64,000 bases of DNA from Girardinichthys multiradiatus (Eukaryota > Chordata > Actinopteri > Cyprinodontiformes > Goodeidae): contig NC_061804.1 in assembly GCF_021462225.1 (NCBI RefSeq), forward strand, positions 43,463,975 through 43,527,974, in the 5' to 3' direction. The notes under the pieces were generated by a model that saw nothing but the letters and a program-made list of their open reading frames with translations, did not search any database and was not told where the DNA came from. The number at the start of each line of letters is the position of its first letter. Positions within the stretch are counted from its first letter, which is position 1. Below, in pieces: positions 43,197 through 53,513 of this stretch. Made by a program: the position numbers and the translations under genes.

Positions 43197-44203
43197 AAAA
43201 TAATAAATACAATTATAATAATAAATAAACCAAACATTAACTTCAGATATCATCTGATTGTATTATATCTGTGTTTAATTTCCAATCATTGGGGAAAACC
43301 CAGCAGGAGCTTGAAAACAACGTGCCGGGAGTCAGCAGTTTAGAGCACCTCAACCGCCCTGTCAGCTGACAGCTGGCGAGGCGAACTGGATCTTAGGCCA
43401 GCAGGAGCGGACATCACCGAACACTTCGAAGCACCTGTGCAATTAAGCAATATCTTAATAAACCAATCAGATATTTCGGGTTTACACTACTACATTCTCA
43501 TCTAAAAACATTGTAAAAGTTCAGTTTGTTTCACAGAATGCTCAATATATCCAATTTTATTCACAGCTCTCCTCCGGCCTTTGCTACCTTCATTTGAACA
43601 ATCTACTTTGACCCGCGATGAATCATGGGATAGGGTGGGCCACGGAGGATACACTGGACCCATCCTTCAAATCCGGGGATAAGAAGGATACATTTCGAGA
43701 AGCCTTCAAAGTTGGATAGCCTTCGTTGCCTCACCATGATGTAATCGGCGTACAAATCCAACCTTCAAAGGAGGCAGCCCCTGAATTTGGACACAGCAAT
43801 AGTGAATGACATCCGTGAATCAGTGAATCTGTTTGATTAATCTGTGGATGCGTGACACGAGAAACTGAATTTTGGAACTGAAATTGAATTATAGAACTAA
43901 AAGGGAAAGTAGTAAAACTGAAAGTGTAATGGGGAGCCCACTGTGTGCCAAAAGACCTCTTCCAGATCCTGCAAAGACCACCTATGATCTGGTGAACCTT
44001 TAAGCTTATAGTCATCATAAACGTCATATGCTCTTCATACTGTTAATAGGACATGAATTTATATTCTTGTTTTTACAAAGTTTGTTTTCAGTAAAGTTAC
44101 ATCTGGAAATATTTTCAGTAGACTTCTGTTTTGATGTAATGTCTGCTGACTATACATAATATAATGAATTATATGCAGTCCAGCAATTTATAGGTCCACC
44201 ATA
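43197..44203. other. No gene seen; unclassified GC-rich patch
   Basis: 43310-43450 and 43600-43800 are richer in G+C than the surroundings and look repeat-derived. 43858-43930 is rich in AAACTGAA and related to the inverse of about 41500-41620 (see findings). Confidence 0.4.
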
Positions 44204-45830
44204 CAGTGCCTTGTGAAAGTACTTGGCCCCCTTGAACTTTTCAACCTCTTGCCACATTTCAGACTTCAAACATAAAGATATAAAATTCTGATTTTTTGTG
44301 AAGAATCAACAACAAGTGGGACACAATTGTGAAGTGGAATGAAATTTATTGGATGTGTCAAACTTTTTTAACAAATAAAAAACTGAAAAGTGGGGCCTGC
44401 AATATTATTCGGCCACCTTGCGTTAATACTTTGTAGCGCCACCCTTTGCTGCAATTACAGCTGCAAGTCGCTTGGAGTATGTCTCTATCAGTTTTGCACA
44501 TCGAGAGAGTGAAATTCTTTCCCATTCTTCCTTGCAAAACAGCTCGAGCTCAGTGAGGTTGGATGGAGAACATTCATGAACAGCAGTCTTCAGCTCTTTC
44601 CACAGATTGGATTGGATTCAGGTCTGGACTTTGACTTGGCCATTCCAACACCTGGATACGTTTATTTGTGAACCATTCCATTGTAGATTTGGCTTTATGT
44701 TTTGGATCATTGTCTTGTTGGAAGATAAATCTCCGTCCCAGTCTCAGGTCTCTTGCAGACTCCAACAGGTTTTCTTCCAGAATGGTCCTGTATTTCACCC
44801 CATCCATCTTCCCATCAATTTTGACCATCTTCCCTGTCCCTGCTGACGAAAAGCAGGTCCAAACCATGGTGCTGCCACCACCATGTTTGACAGTGGGGAT
44901 GGTGTGTTCAGGGTGATGAACTGTGTTGCTTTTACGCCAAACATATCATTTTGCATTGTGGCCAAACAGTTTGATTTTGGTTTCATCTGACCAGAGCACC
45001 TAATTCCACATGTTTGGTGTGTCTCCCAGGTGGCTTGTGGCAAACTTTAAACGAGACTTTTTATGGATATCTTTGAGAAATGCCTTTCTTCTTGCCACTA
45101 TTCCATAAAGGCCAGATTTGTGCAGTGTACGACTGATTGTTGTCCTATGGACAGACTCTCCCACCTCAGCTGTAGATCTCTGCAGTTCATCCAGAGTGAT
45201 CATGGGCCTCTTGGCTGCATCTCTGATCAGTCTTCTCCTTGTTCGAGATGAAAGTTTAGAGGGACGGCCCGGTCTTGGTAGATTTGCAGTGGTCTGATAT
45301 TCCTTCCATGTCAATATGATTGCTTGCACAGTGCTCCTTGGGATGTTTAAAGCTTGGGAAATCTTTTTGTATCCAAATCCAGCTTTAAACTTCTCCACAA
45401 CAGTATCTCGGACTTGCCTGGTGTTTTCCTTGGTCTTCATGATGCTCTCTGCGCTTTGAACAGAACCCTGAGACCATCACAGAGCAGGTGCATTTATACG
45501 GAGACTTGATTACACACAGGTGGATTCTTTTTATCATCATCAGTCATTTGGGACAACATTGGATCATTCAGAGATCCTCACTGAACTTCTAGAGTGAGTT
45601 TGTTGCACTGAAAGTAAAGGGGCCGAATAATATTGCACCCCCCACTTTTCAGTTTTTTATTTGTTAAAAAGTTTGACATATCCAATAAATTTCATTCCAC
45701 TTCACAATTGTGTCCCACTTGTTGTTGATTCTTCCCAAAAAATTTGAATTTTATATCTTTATGTTTGAAGCCTGAAATGTGGCAAGAGGTTGACCAGTTC
45801 AAGGGGGCCGAGTACTTTTGCAAGGCACTG
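44204..45830 (-). mobile_element. Tc1-type transposon (third family), 1,627 bp, dead transposase
   Basis: The ends CAGTGCCTTGTGAAAGTACT (44204) and AAGGCACTG (45830) lie inside TA at 44202-44203 and 45831-45832. The inverted repeats of about 215 bp are nearly identical by eye. The transposase lies on the minus strand and is broken by a stop and frameshifts. The whole element is present, so its ends may remain usable by a related transposase. Confidence 0.93.
44540..45440 (-). pseudogene. Tc1 transposase (third family), broken
   Basis: The ATG at 45440 begins MKTKENTRQV and a paired-type DNA-binding domain (KKISQALNIPRSTVQAII, then a GRPSKLSSRTRRRL hinge). A TAG at 45002-45000 interrupts it just before the first catalytic Asp block LWSDET. 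A frameshift follows. The second Asp is in QQDNDPKH in the frame 44867-44574. A one-base loss after DLNPI changes the expected PIEN to PIQS, so the catalytic Glu is lost. The encoded length would be near the usual 340 if undamaged. Confidence 0.9.
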
Positions 45831-45832
45831 TA

Positions 45833-47711
45833 TAGTTGGTAACCAGACTTATGTTGTGCTGGAGGTGACAGATTATTATGAATTTACAATGGAAGCAGTC
45901 TGATGCTGTGAATATAACTCATTTCTGAAAAAGAGTTTTACCCTCCAGAGACTACAGGTCTCTGTAGTTAAGTTACTAAAAAGGATTCTAAAATGCAAAC
46001 CTCAACACTCTAAACAACAAAGAAACACAATAAACACACAAGCCGATCATGGAAAGGCTTCAAAGAAAACAGTTTTTTTCATAGAACTGAAGTCAGTTAC
46101 CTTATTTAAAGTAAAACATTGCTCACTTTAAATGTACCACTACTTATTTATAATTACCATTGATTAACGTTGTTGACAGAGACCTTAGTATAAATCATTT
46201 TAGTCACAAACTTGCTTTTTTCTTAAACTGTTTTGCCTTTATATGCATATCAGTTTAAAATGCATTGCATTGAAGCTTTTTCATGAAGCTAAAAGGTTAT
46301 TTTCTCCATATAAACATTACTAAATGACAGGTGATATGTGTCTGATATCATTTAATCTTTTAATTAAAAATAATCTGCATGCAAAACATAGCTATCTATA
46401 GATACATTTTGCTGCCAGGTAAATACAGTCTGGTAGTGAAGAATCGCTTTGGTTTGTCCCTCACAATACTTTGTGCACAGTAGCCGCTGCTAAGGAAATG
46501 TAATTAATTAGCAGCCTACATAGACAGTGCTTAGGCAATGATAACAGAGATACAGATTTAAATCTAAAAATTGGACAGACAAATGTAAGCGATAAGTATA
46601 AGATTAATACTATGTAGCTGAGATAGTAAGCAGGTTGTTTTTTATCTAACTGTGCAGTGTCTTTAAGTAATTTACAATGACTCAGTGAGAGTCAATGCAG
46701 ATTCAATAGGAATAAATAATAATTTAATGATAAGATGAGAACAGCATAGAAAAGTGTCAGATTTAAATTGATTTAAATTTAAATGCACCTTAAGAGTTAC
46801 TCTATACATACTCTTAGGATTTGCCACTTTTTAACAAGCAGTAGCATTCCTGATACATTCTGCTAGATATAATTTTTTTAACTTCCAAGTCATATGTGAA
46901 AACCAAGTATAACTTCTAATTTTTCACGGTCGTCCAGTTGGTAACAGTCATTTTCAGCAGACCTATTGGGGTTTTTTGAAAGCCATTTCCACCCTTGGAA
47001 TGGGGTGTGCTTGGTAGCAGATGCTTCAATTTCAGACCCCAGTTCAAGTACACACACACACACACACACACATGCTGAAAGCATGCTTCCATCATTTTTG
47101 CCTTGTCTGTTGTAAAGATATTGATCTAAAGGCCAGTTATGAGCTAGCTGTGAAGCCACCTCTGGAGTTTTATAGAAACTGATAAACATCATCAATCTCT
47201 TTGCACAGCCCTCAAAAAGGTGGCAGATGGTTCATAGCCCTCTAATCAATTGGAATTCAATGATCTAATCAAGCACATGTAATGGTGCCTTCGCAACTTT
47301 GCTGCTCTGGGCTAGATTCATGGTTTTACTCAAATAAACACACCCATTGTTTTTTTTTTTTTTAACAACATCTATCTAAATATTTGATGTTCAGCGTTAT
47401 TTTATAATATTTTTGTAAATGATTCCTGTGTTAAGTAGCATTTTTTAAATGTGTTGTTTTTAGTTTTTGTATTTAAGTGTAGACCTGCTCTCTTTGGTGT
47501 TTAATCTTTCACTCAACAGTGATGTTTGAGGCTCTAGGTGTCCAAGCTAAGGTAATTAAGTCAGTGTGCGGCCCTTTTATTTGTAACACTACAGTATACT
47601 ATTGTATTTCACTGTACAGTGTTGGGATCCCAGCCATGTATTAAAAAATGAATGGAACATGGACTCTGAACTGTACACAGATGCTGGTATAAACTTGTCT
47701 GCACCTTGTTA
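45833..47711. other. No gene seen; CA microsatellite
   Basis: AT-rich, with no recognised gene. An (AC)n run of about 23 bases is at 47050-47072 and a T run at 47350-47363. Confidence 0.55.
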
Positions 47712-49308
47712 AAATCACACTTGTGCTGTGTTCCATTAACCTCGGAAGTCGGAACTGGCTAGTAAGAGTTGTTGCGTTCCAGTTTTCTGCTTGTTTTTGT
47801 TTGTATTGCTAGCAACTGTAGCAGTAGTGCTACAACAATAACAATGATAATAACAGTGTTTTATGCAGTATTTCGTACATGTAAACAGCGTTGAAACGTC
47901 TCTGCTACACTTCCAATGTTTCAACAGTCTGTCAGCTGCTCTACCAGAGAAAACAAAACAATGGATTTTTTTCATGCAAATTTCAAGGACTCATACATCT
48001 CTACAGCAAGACCTCCTCTAGGCAAACCAAATAAAAATATTTTTTTTTCTCTGCTCTAAATATAAGTCCATTGTTCAGAGACAACCTGTAATAAAGAGAA
48101 CTATGAGAATATGGTCACAGGAAGCTGAAGAAGCCCTGCAAGGTTGCTTTGAGGCTACAGACTGGGACTTGCTGTTCCAGCCACATGGAGAGGACATCAA
48201 TGCTATGTCTGAGTGTGTCACCGGCTATATAAACTTCTGTGTGGATAATACCATCCACACCAGAACAGTGAAATGCTTACCCATTTACAAACTCTGGATC
48301 ACCAGTGACCTGAAGGACCTGCTTAACAATAAAAAAGAGCCTTCAGAAAGGGAGACAGAGAATTATTGAGGAGTATACAGAAGCAACTTAAAGTCAAGAT
48401 AAGAGACAGCAAGGAGGTGTACAAGAATAAGCTGGAAATCAGCCATGGACCTTTCTGCTTCTACATGTATGTCTTTAACCAAATTAGAAGCTGCTGATGC
48501 TCCCTTCGTCTCTCCCTTCCATCTGTGTATCTTAAGAAGTCAGGGGAAAAGTGAACTGGAAAGACTGAACTGGAATAAGGCTGCAGGACCAGATCATGTC
48601 AGACCTAGAGTCCTGAAGATCTGTGCAGAGCAGCTTTGTGGGATTTTGCAGCACCTCTTCAACCTAAGCCTGGCCAAGAAGTAGGTTCCTGTGTTGTGGA
48701 AGACCTCCTGTCTTGTTTCGATACCAAAGAAAACTTACTCATCAGTCCTCAATGACTATAGACCTGTTGGCCTGACATTCCACATCATGAAAGTCCTAGA
48801 GAGACTCCTGTTGGCCCACCTGAGTAAGCAAACAATAAACTATCAGGACCCCCTTCAGATTGCTTATCGCTGTAGAGTTGGAGTTGAAGATGCCATCATA
48901 CTCCTGCTTCAACAAATGCACTGTCACCTGGACAAAGCCAGCAACACTGTGAGGATCATGTTCTTTGATTTCTCCAGTGGATTTAACACAATCAAACTCC
49001 AGAAACTCCAGAAGACTCAGGTGGAGGCCTCAACAATCTCCTGTATCAAAGACTACCTGACAAGCAGACCAGTTTGTGAGACTAAAGGGTTGTGTTAGTT
49101 AGGAGCAGAGGAGCACCACTGGGTACTGTACTCTCACCATTCCGTTTTACTCTGTACACCTCAGACTTTCAGTACAAGACAGACTGCTGTCATCTGCAGA
49201 AATACTTGGATGATTCTACAGTCGTGGGGTGGATCAGAGATGGACATGGGCATTCCAGTTGAAATTTCCTGCTCGGAGGCCGGAAATTTGGACTTACGAG
49301 TACAATTG
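47712..49308. mobile_element. hAT-like MITE interrupted by a LINE (tentative)
   Basis: The left piece 47712-47893 starts near TGTGTTCCATTAACCTCGG. The right piece 49238-49308 ends ACAATTGGAACGCACC. The complement of the right end (GGTGCGTTCCAATTG) resembles the left end, and both carry CGGAAGTCGGAA-like or TCGTAAGTCC-like blocks of a fish family I recognise. The LINE at 47894-49237 sits between them. No target duplication was confirmed. Confidence 0.45.
47894..49237 (+). pseudogene. CR1/L2/Rex1-type LINE fragment, endonuclease end to RT palm
   Basis: Same family as 31431-33864, opposite strand. It begins in the endonuclease end (SVSCSTRENK near 47930, then STARPPLGK). The linker at 48103-48369 (LFQPHGEDINAM, YKLWITSDLKDLLNNKK) is missing in the other copy. 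RT follows: NKAAGPDHVRPRVLK near 48580, a TAG after SLAKK at 48682-48684, VPVLWKTSCLVSIPKK, LNDYRPVG, and FFDFSSGFNTI near 48965. The sequence after 49100 shifts frame but a YLDD box is readable near 49205-49216. The copy ends abruptly near 49237, with no 3' tail. Confidence 0.85.
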
Positions 49309-51150
49309 GAACGCACCATTAACCTATGCCTAACCCAGCCCAGAAAGAGAAGTTGTCATAGCTGACTCTCCGTGATGTCATTCAGTCTGGACAAAAAAGC
49401 CTTGTTCCCACATGGCGGCCTCTACCACACGGATTTCAAGCGAGAGCCGGACAAGGGAGACACTCCACGCGAATGTCTCCTTGCAGGCGAAAAGCGATAA
49501 CCCCCAGATTCCTCATCCTCTGCTCCGCTCCGGTACGTGTCTGTTTCATTCCAGACCGTCTGTCGAGCTCCGGTCCAAGTTCGTTGGAGTCCAAAGAGAG
49601 CATGAGCAAGCAGTACCAGTTGTTAAATGTAAGCCTTTCAGAATAAAACATAATATAAACATAAAATAAATATATTGATTTATATATTTATGATTAGACA
49701 ATGTGTTTTCTGGGTATCACTAAAATATACACCATAAAAAAGCTAATGCACTTAAGTTTAGCCGTTGTTTATTTAGCATCGTAATTACAAGCAGGATGCA
49801 AATCTATTTGGAGAGGATTACTACGTTTCAAATCGAATGTTTAAATGGCAAATCTGCTTCCTTATTTGGTGCAAAAAGAGTAATTTGCATCTAATATTTA
49901 AATACAATGGTTGACCTTATTGTGAATATAAAGAAAAACAGTTATTTAATTTGTGGTTAATGATCTGTCTTTACTCTATTTAACTTTGACAAACCGAATG
50001 TTGTTGGCGTTCTTTTTTCCTGTTTGCTAAGATTGAAATTATGGAACTTGACCCGTCTATAGCCAGACGGACCCAAACGTAACAGAAAATTGGACTTGTT
50101 CCATAATTTGATGGAGTACAATGGAGAGCGAGTCCATCGATGGTGACGTTCAGAATAGTAATGGAGAATGTGGAACCGCTCTCATTAATTAACATAACGG
50201 AGTTGCTCCGTCAGTCGGACGTGTGCGGAACTGAGCAGTAACGAAGCATGTGGAATTTGGGGGTAACTCTTAAACTTGGATCCACAGTGACTACGATCTG
50301 ATGCTCTAATACCCTTTGTTTAAGACTCCAGCATTCATACGAAAGAAGCAATAAGACAAGCATTGCCTGTCTTGTCTTTGAGGCCTACAGAAGTATCCTG
50401 TGTTCCAGAGAGCTCCTAGCAGAGACGTTGTCTCTAATTAAAGCTGTTTTACCCATGGCCTGGAGAAGAAGGCATTGGGACCGCAGCATTGCACTTTCCT
50501 GCTTGCACGTCCAGGTAGTGAGAGCTACCCCGTGCACATAGCAGTCACTGAAGTAGCCGCAATGTGCCTTTGTTGTACATTTCAGTCCATGCTTGGATGA
50601 TCAGGACAACTATCCAGACCAGCGCCCACGGGACCCACCTTCTTTTCTTCAGCATGGTTCAAATGCGAAGTGGTGTTTAAGCAGAGAAAATCAGTTTAGG
50701 AGGAAATAATCTAAATAATGTTTATTTCATGATGTTTGGTTTTGTTTGTGTTGAGAAAACTCAGCTACTCAAGTGCTAGCAGGCTATCTGCTCAGGTAAG
50801 GTGAGTAGACAGTTCAGCCTGAGGCTAATTATGTGTTCTGTGTTGTGTTTTAAAGTTAAGACAACTTTATTTACAGAGTGGTTTTAAACACAGATCGGCC
50901 TTAACACACTGTCAATGCTCATGCATTTTAATCCTTGTATTAATAGTATTTTAATGGTAACTGTTTGACTTTAGGGAAGCTATAGGCTTTCCTTTGTTAG
51001 CTTAAACTGCTTACGGCTAGCACCGCCATCTTATGAGTCCATAGGTGTTCCTTGTTGCCAGGTGAGGGCTAGTTTAGAATCATTTATCCAGAAAGGTTGT
51101 TGGTCCCCTTTTTAAAACAATATTTCCTTAAGTATTTTTGTACTAAATAA
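49309..51150 (+). repeat. Unclassified dispersed repeat, copy A (interrupted by a MITE)
   Basis: Co-linear with 62919-63935: shared blocks include AACCTA...CAGCCCAGAAA, CCGTGATGTCA, GCGAATGTCTC, CTGTGTTCCAGAGAG, ATTTGGTTTTGTTTGTGTTG, AGTGCTAGCAG, AACTTTATTTA and AATATTTCC. Copy A has the 763-bp insert at 49501-50263. No protein domain or inverted end is recognised. It could be the leader of a retroelement or an old segment duplication. Confidence 0.65.
49501..50263. mobile_element. Nonautonomous element with TAA duplications (PIF/Harbinger-like)
   Basis: Ends CCCCCAGATTCCTCATCC and, inverted, CCCCCAAATTCCACATGC. Similarity continues for several tens of bases. TAA flanks at 49498-49500 and 50264-50266 match the single TAA in the undisturbed copy B (ACATAACTCTT near 63089). 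A 3-bp TAA duplication is typical of PIF/Harbinger. No transposase; the inside is AT-rich. Confidence 0.72.
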
Positions 51151-53325
51151 ACAGCAAAGTAAACTCAAATGAGAATTAATTATCCAGAAGGTTGGTTTCT
51201 GATTCTTTAAAATGTTATTTCATTTAAATAATGTTTTATCTGATCTTGCATTGTGAATGGTTGTTTGAAGGTATACCAATTATTGTGAAAGTTAGTTCTA
51301 AGACCAACTCATTTCCTGATTGCTGATAATCCTTGGTTCTCTAACATAAATAACATTGAATAGTAATATTGCATCACTTTATTAATCAAAGATGGTTTTT
51401 AACCATTCGACCTTTGTTTATACTGTACATATTTCATTTGTCATAATTATTCTTTCATTTTGCTTGGTAGTTTTAGTTGAATTGTTCTAGTATAGTAAAG
51501 AGTTTGTTAATTAAAATATGTCTGACCTTGAGTTGACTTTTTTTGTTAATAAATTCTTGTATTTTAAGAAATTGTGTGAATTTAGATCACAGATTAGTGG
51601 CACTATTTTCAGATAATGCAAATTGAGTTAGCAGTTGCAGTATATGAAATAGCAAGAGGTGGCAGGAAGGAGTTTGTTGTAATAGACTGAAATGCAATAA
51701 ATCACAAAAATGTGAACCATCTTTAGCTTTGCACTCACAGTTATTTACAGTGCTGTAAAAAAGTGTTTGCATAAAATGTTTGCTGCTTGGCATGATGATA
51801 AAATAGGATTTTAATGCAGGGAGATATCAATTAGCTTTGGCCACAGTGCTAGGTTACACTTGCAGCAATAGAATACAAGTATGCATAATTAATTCCAGGT
51901 TACACTGAGTGGTTACGCAAATTCACTAGAACATGTGTACGGTGTGAAGGAAATTAATTCTGTCATTTAATCTGCTGCTGCCGATTCTCCTGTGGAATGA
52001 GGGAAAATGATGTATACATACAGCACAACACAAAGGCCCGTTCCTCGCTCACTCTGCCAGGCGTCCCCTCATCAATCTTACTGTGAAAGGCTCATAGCCA
52101 GCCAGCTGGGCCTGTTTTGAGGCTGTGATGCCTGACAGCTTAAATAGAACAGCAGGCACAGTGTCCATTCAGTGACAGAGTAAACAACGTTTTCAGGCTC
52201 GCAGTTAAGCCACAAATAGAAGCATCTCAGCCTTACCTGTGTGCCTGTGAGAGCCCAGGTGCCAGGCGTGGAATTCTCCAAGGTTGAATGGCTCTTTGAT
52301 TGACCGCAGAGCAAGTTCTTAGAACGATGACAGAGACGGACCATCGAGACGAGGGGATTGGTGTCTCATTGCTGTGCCACGTTTATTCAGCGTATCCCTC
52401 CTCTGCTCTCTTTTCATCAAGTGGTTTTTCATCAAGTGGTTTTTCAAATATTTTTACAAGTTTCTGTAACTAACGCCTGCTCTAGCTTTCCATGTGTCCA
52501 TGTGATAGTCAAAATATAAAGTCAACCCCTGATCAGCAGCTTGATGACCTCTTTCTTCCTCTTTAGAATCTTTGTCTTGTGGTACTTTATAATACCCTTA
52601 TTTTTTTATGAAAGCTCTGCAGTAACCTATTTTACTGTAGTTATTTTGAATGGCACAGACTGCAACAATGCTGTCCCATCATAAGTGTGTATATAACTAG
52701 TAATTAATATTTTCTTTTTCTCTCCCCTTCTGTAAAGAGAACTCGGTTTAAAAATTAAAGCTAGTAACAAGTCTCTTGCCAGATGCTGAACAGACGGAGC
52801 CTCACACATGGCGGACTCAGCAGCAGCCGCTAATCCAAACCTTAACTGAGCCCAGAGGATGGGCTGCTTCCACGTTCCCTCTGCAGAGCTAATTAGAGTT
52901 TACTGGGAAGCAAACAGCAGCACCAATATCTTATTATTTAATTTAAGGATAGGTTAGGGCTCTCTTTTTTACAGCCAACATTGAGCATACTTCTTTTGGT
53001 TCTGGCATGCGAATATTTTCTAGAAACTCACTTTCTCTCCTCCCAATCTGTATAGGTGTTTTCCCCTTTGCTGTGGGAGAGACAACATGATGCTAGGAAA
53101 CTGGGATCTTGTTGGAAGGGAGAATAGGCTGAGCGTCAGGTGCACAATTTTCTTTGACATTGTTATTGCACAGAGATAAGCTGTTACTCAGGGCACAGGG
53201 GCATTTGACTCCAGGTGGAATCTTGGCCATGTGTTGGAATCATCTTCAATTTGTAGCCTGTGGGGGAAATAGGTGAATCATCTCCTCTCGTCTGCTGGCT
53301 TGTAATTATGAGAAACCAGTTTGTG
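51151..53325. other. No gene seen
   Basis: AT-rich. A short tandem copy of TTTTTCATCAAGTGG occurs near 52408-52445. I see no recognised exon or repeat. Confidence 0.5.
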
Positions 53326-53513
53326 TCGCGGTTCTGCTGGTGTAGGGGTGAAGCACGCGACCATGTGCGGAGGCTATAGTTCTCAATGCAGCTGTCCTGG
53401 GTTCAGACCCAGTGACCTTTGCTGAATGTCTCTGCCTCTCTTTGCCCTCTTATCTGTCTACCTAGTGTTGAAAAATGGAAAATAAAGGCCACTAGTGCTG
53501 CAAAAAAAAAAAA
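53326..53513 (+). mobile_element. tRNA-derived SINE (family 2)
   Basis: A near-consensus A box (TGGTGTAGGGGT) is at 53338-53349 and a B box (GGTTCAGACCC) at 53400-53410. The family body and AAAATAAAGGCCACTAGTGC precede a poly-A tail ending near 53513. Best-preserved head of the three family-2 copies. Confidence 0.83.

Noticed and set aside
43600..43800. GC-rich patch as a CpG-island promoter
   Set aside because: Short, CpG content only modest, repeat-like text and no downstream exon.
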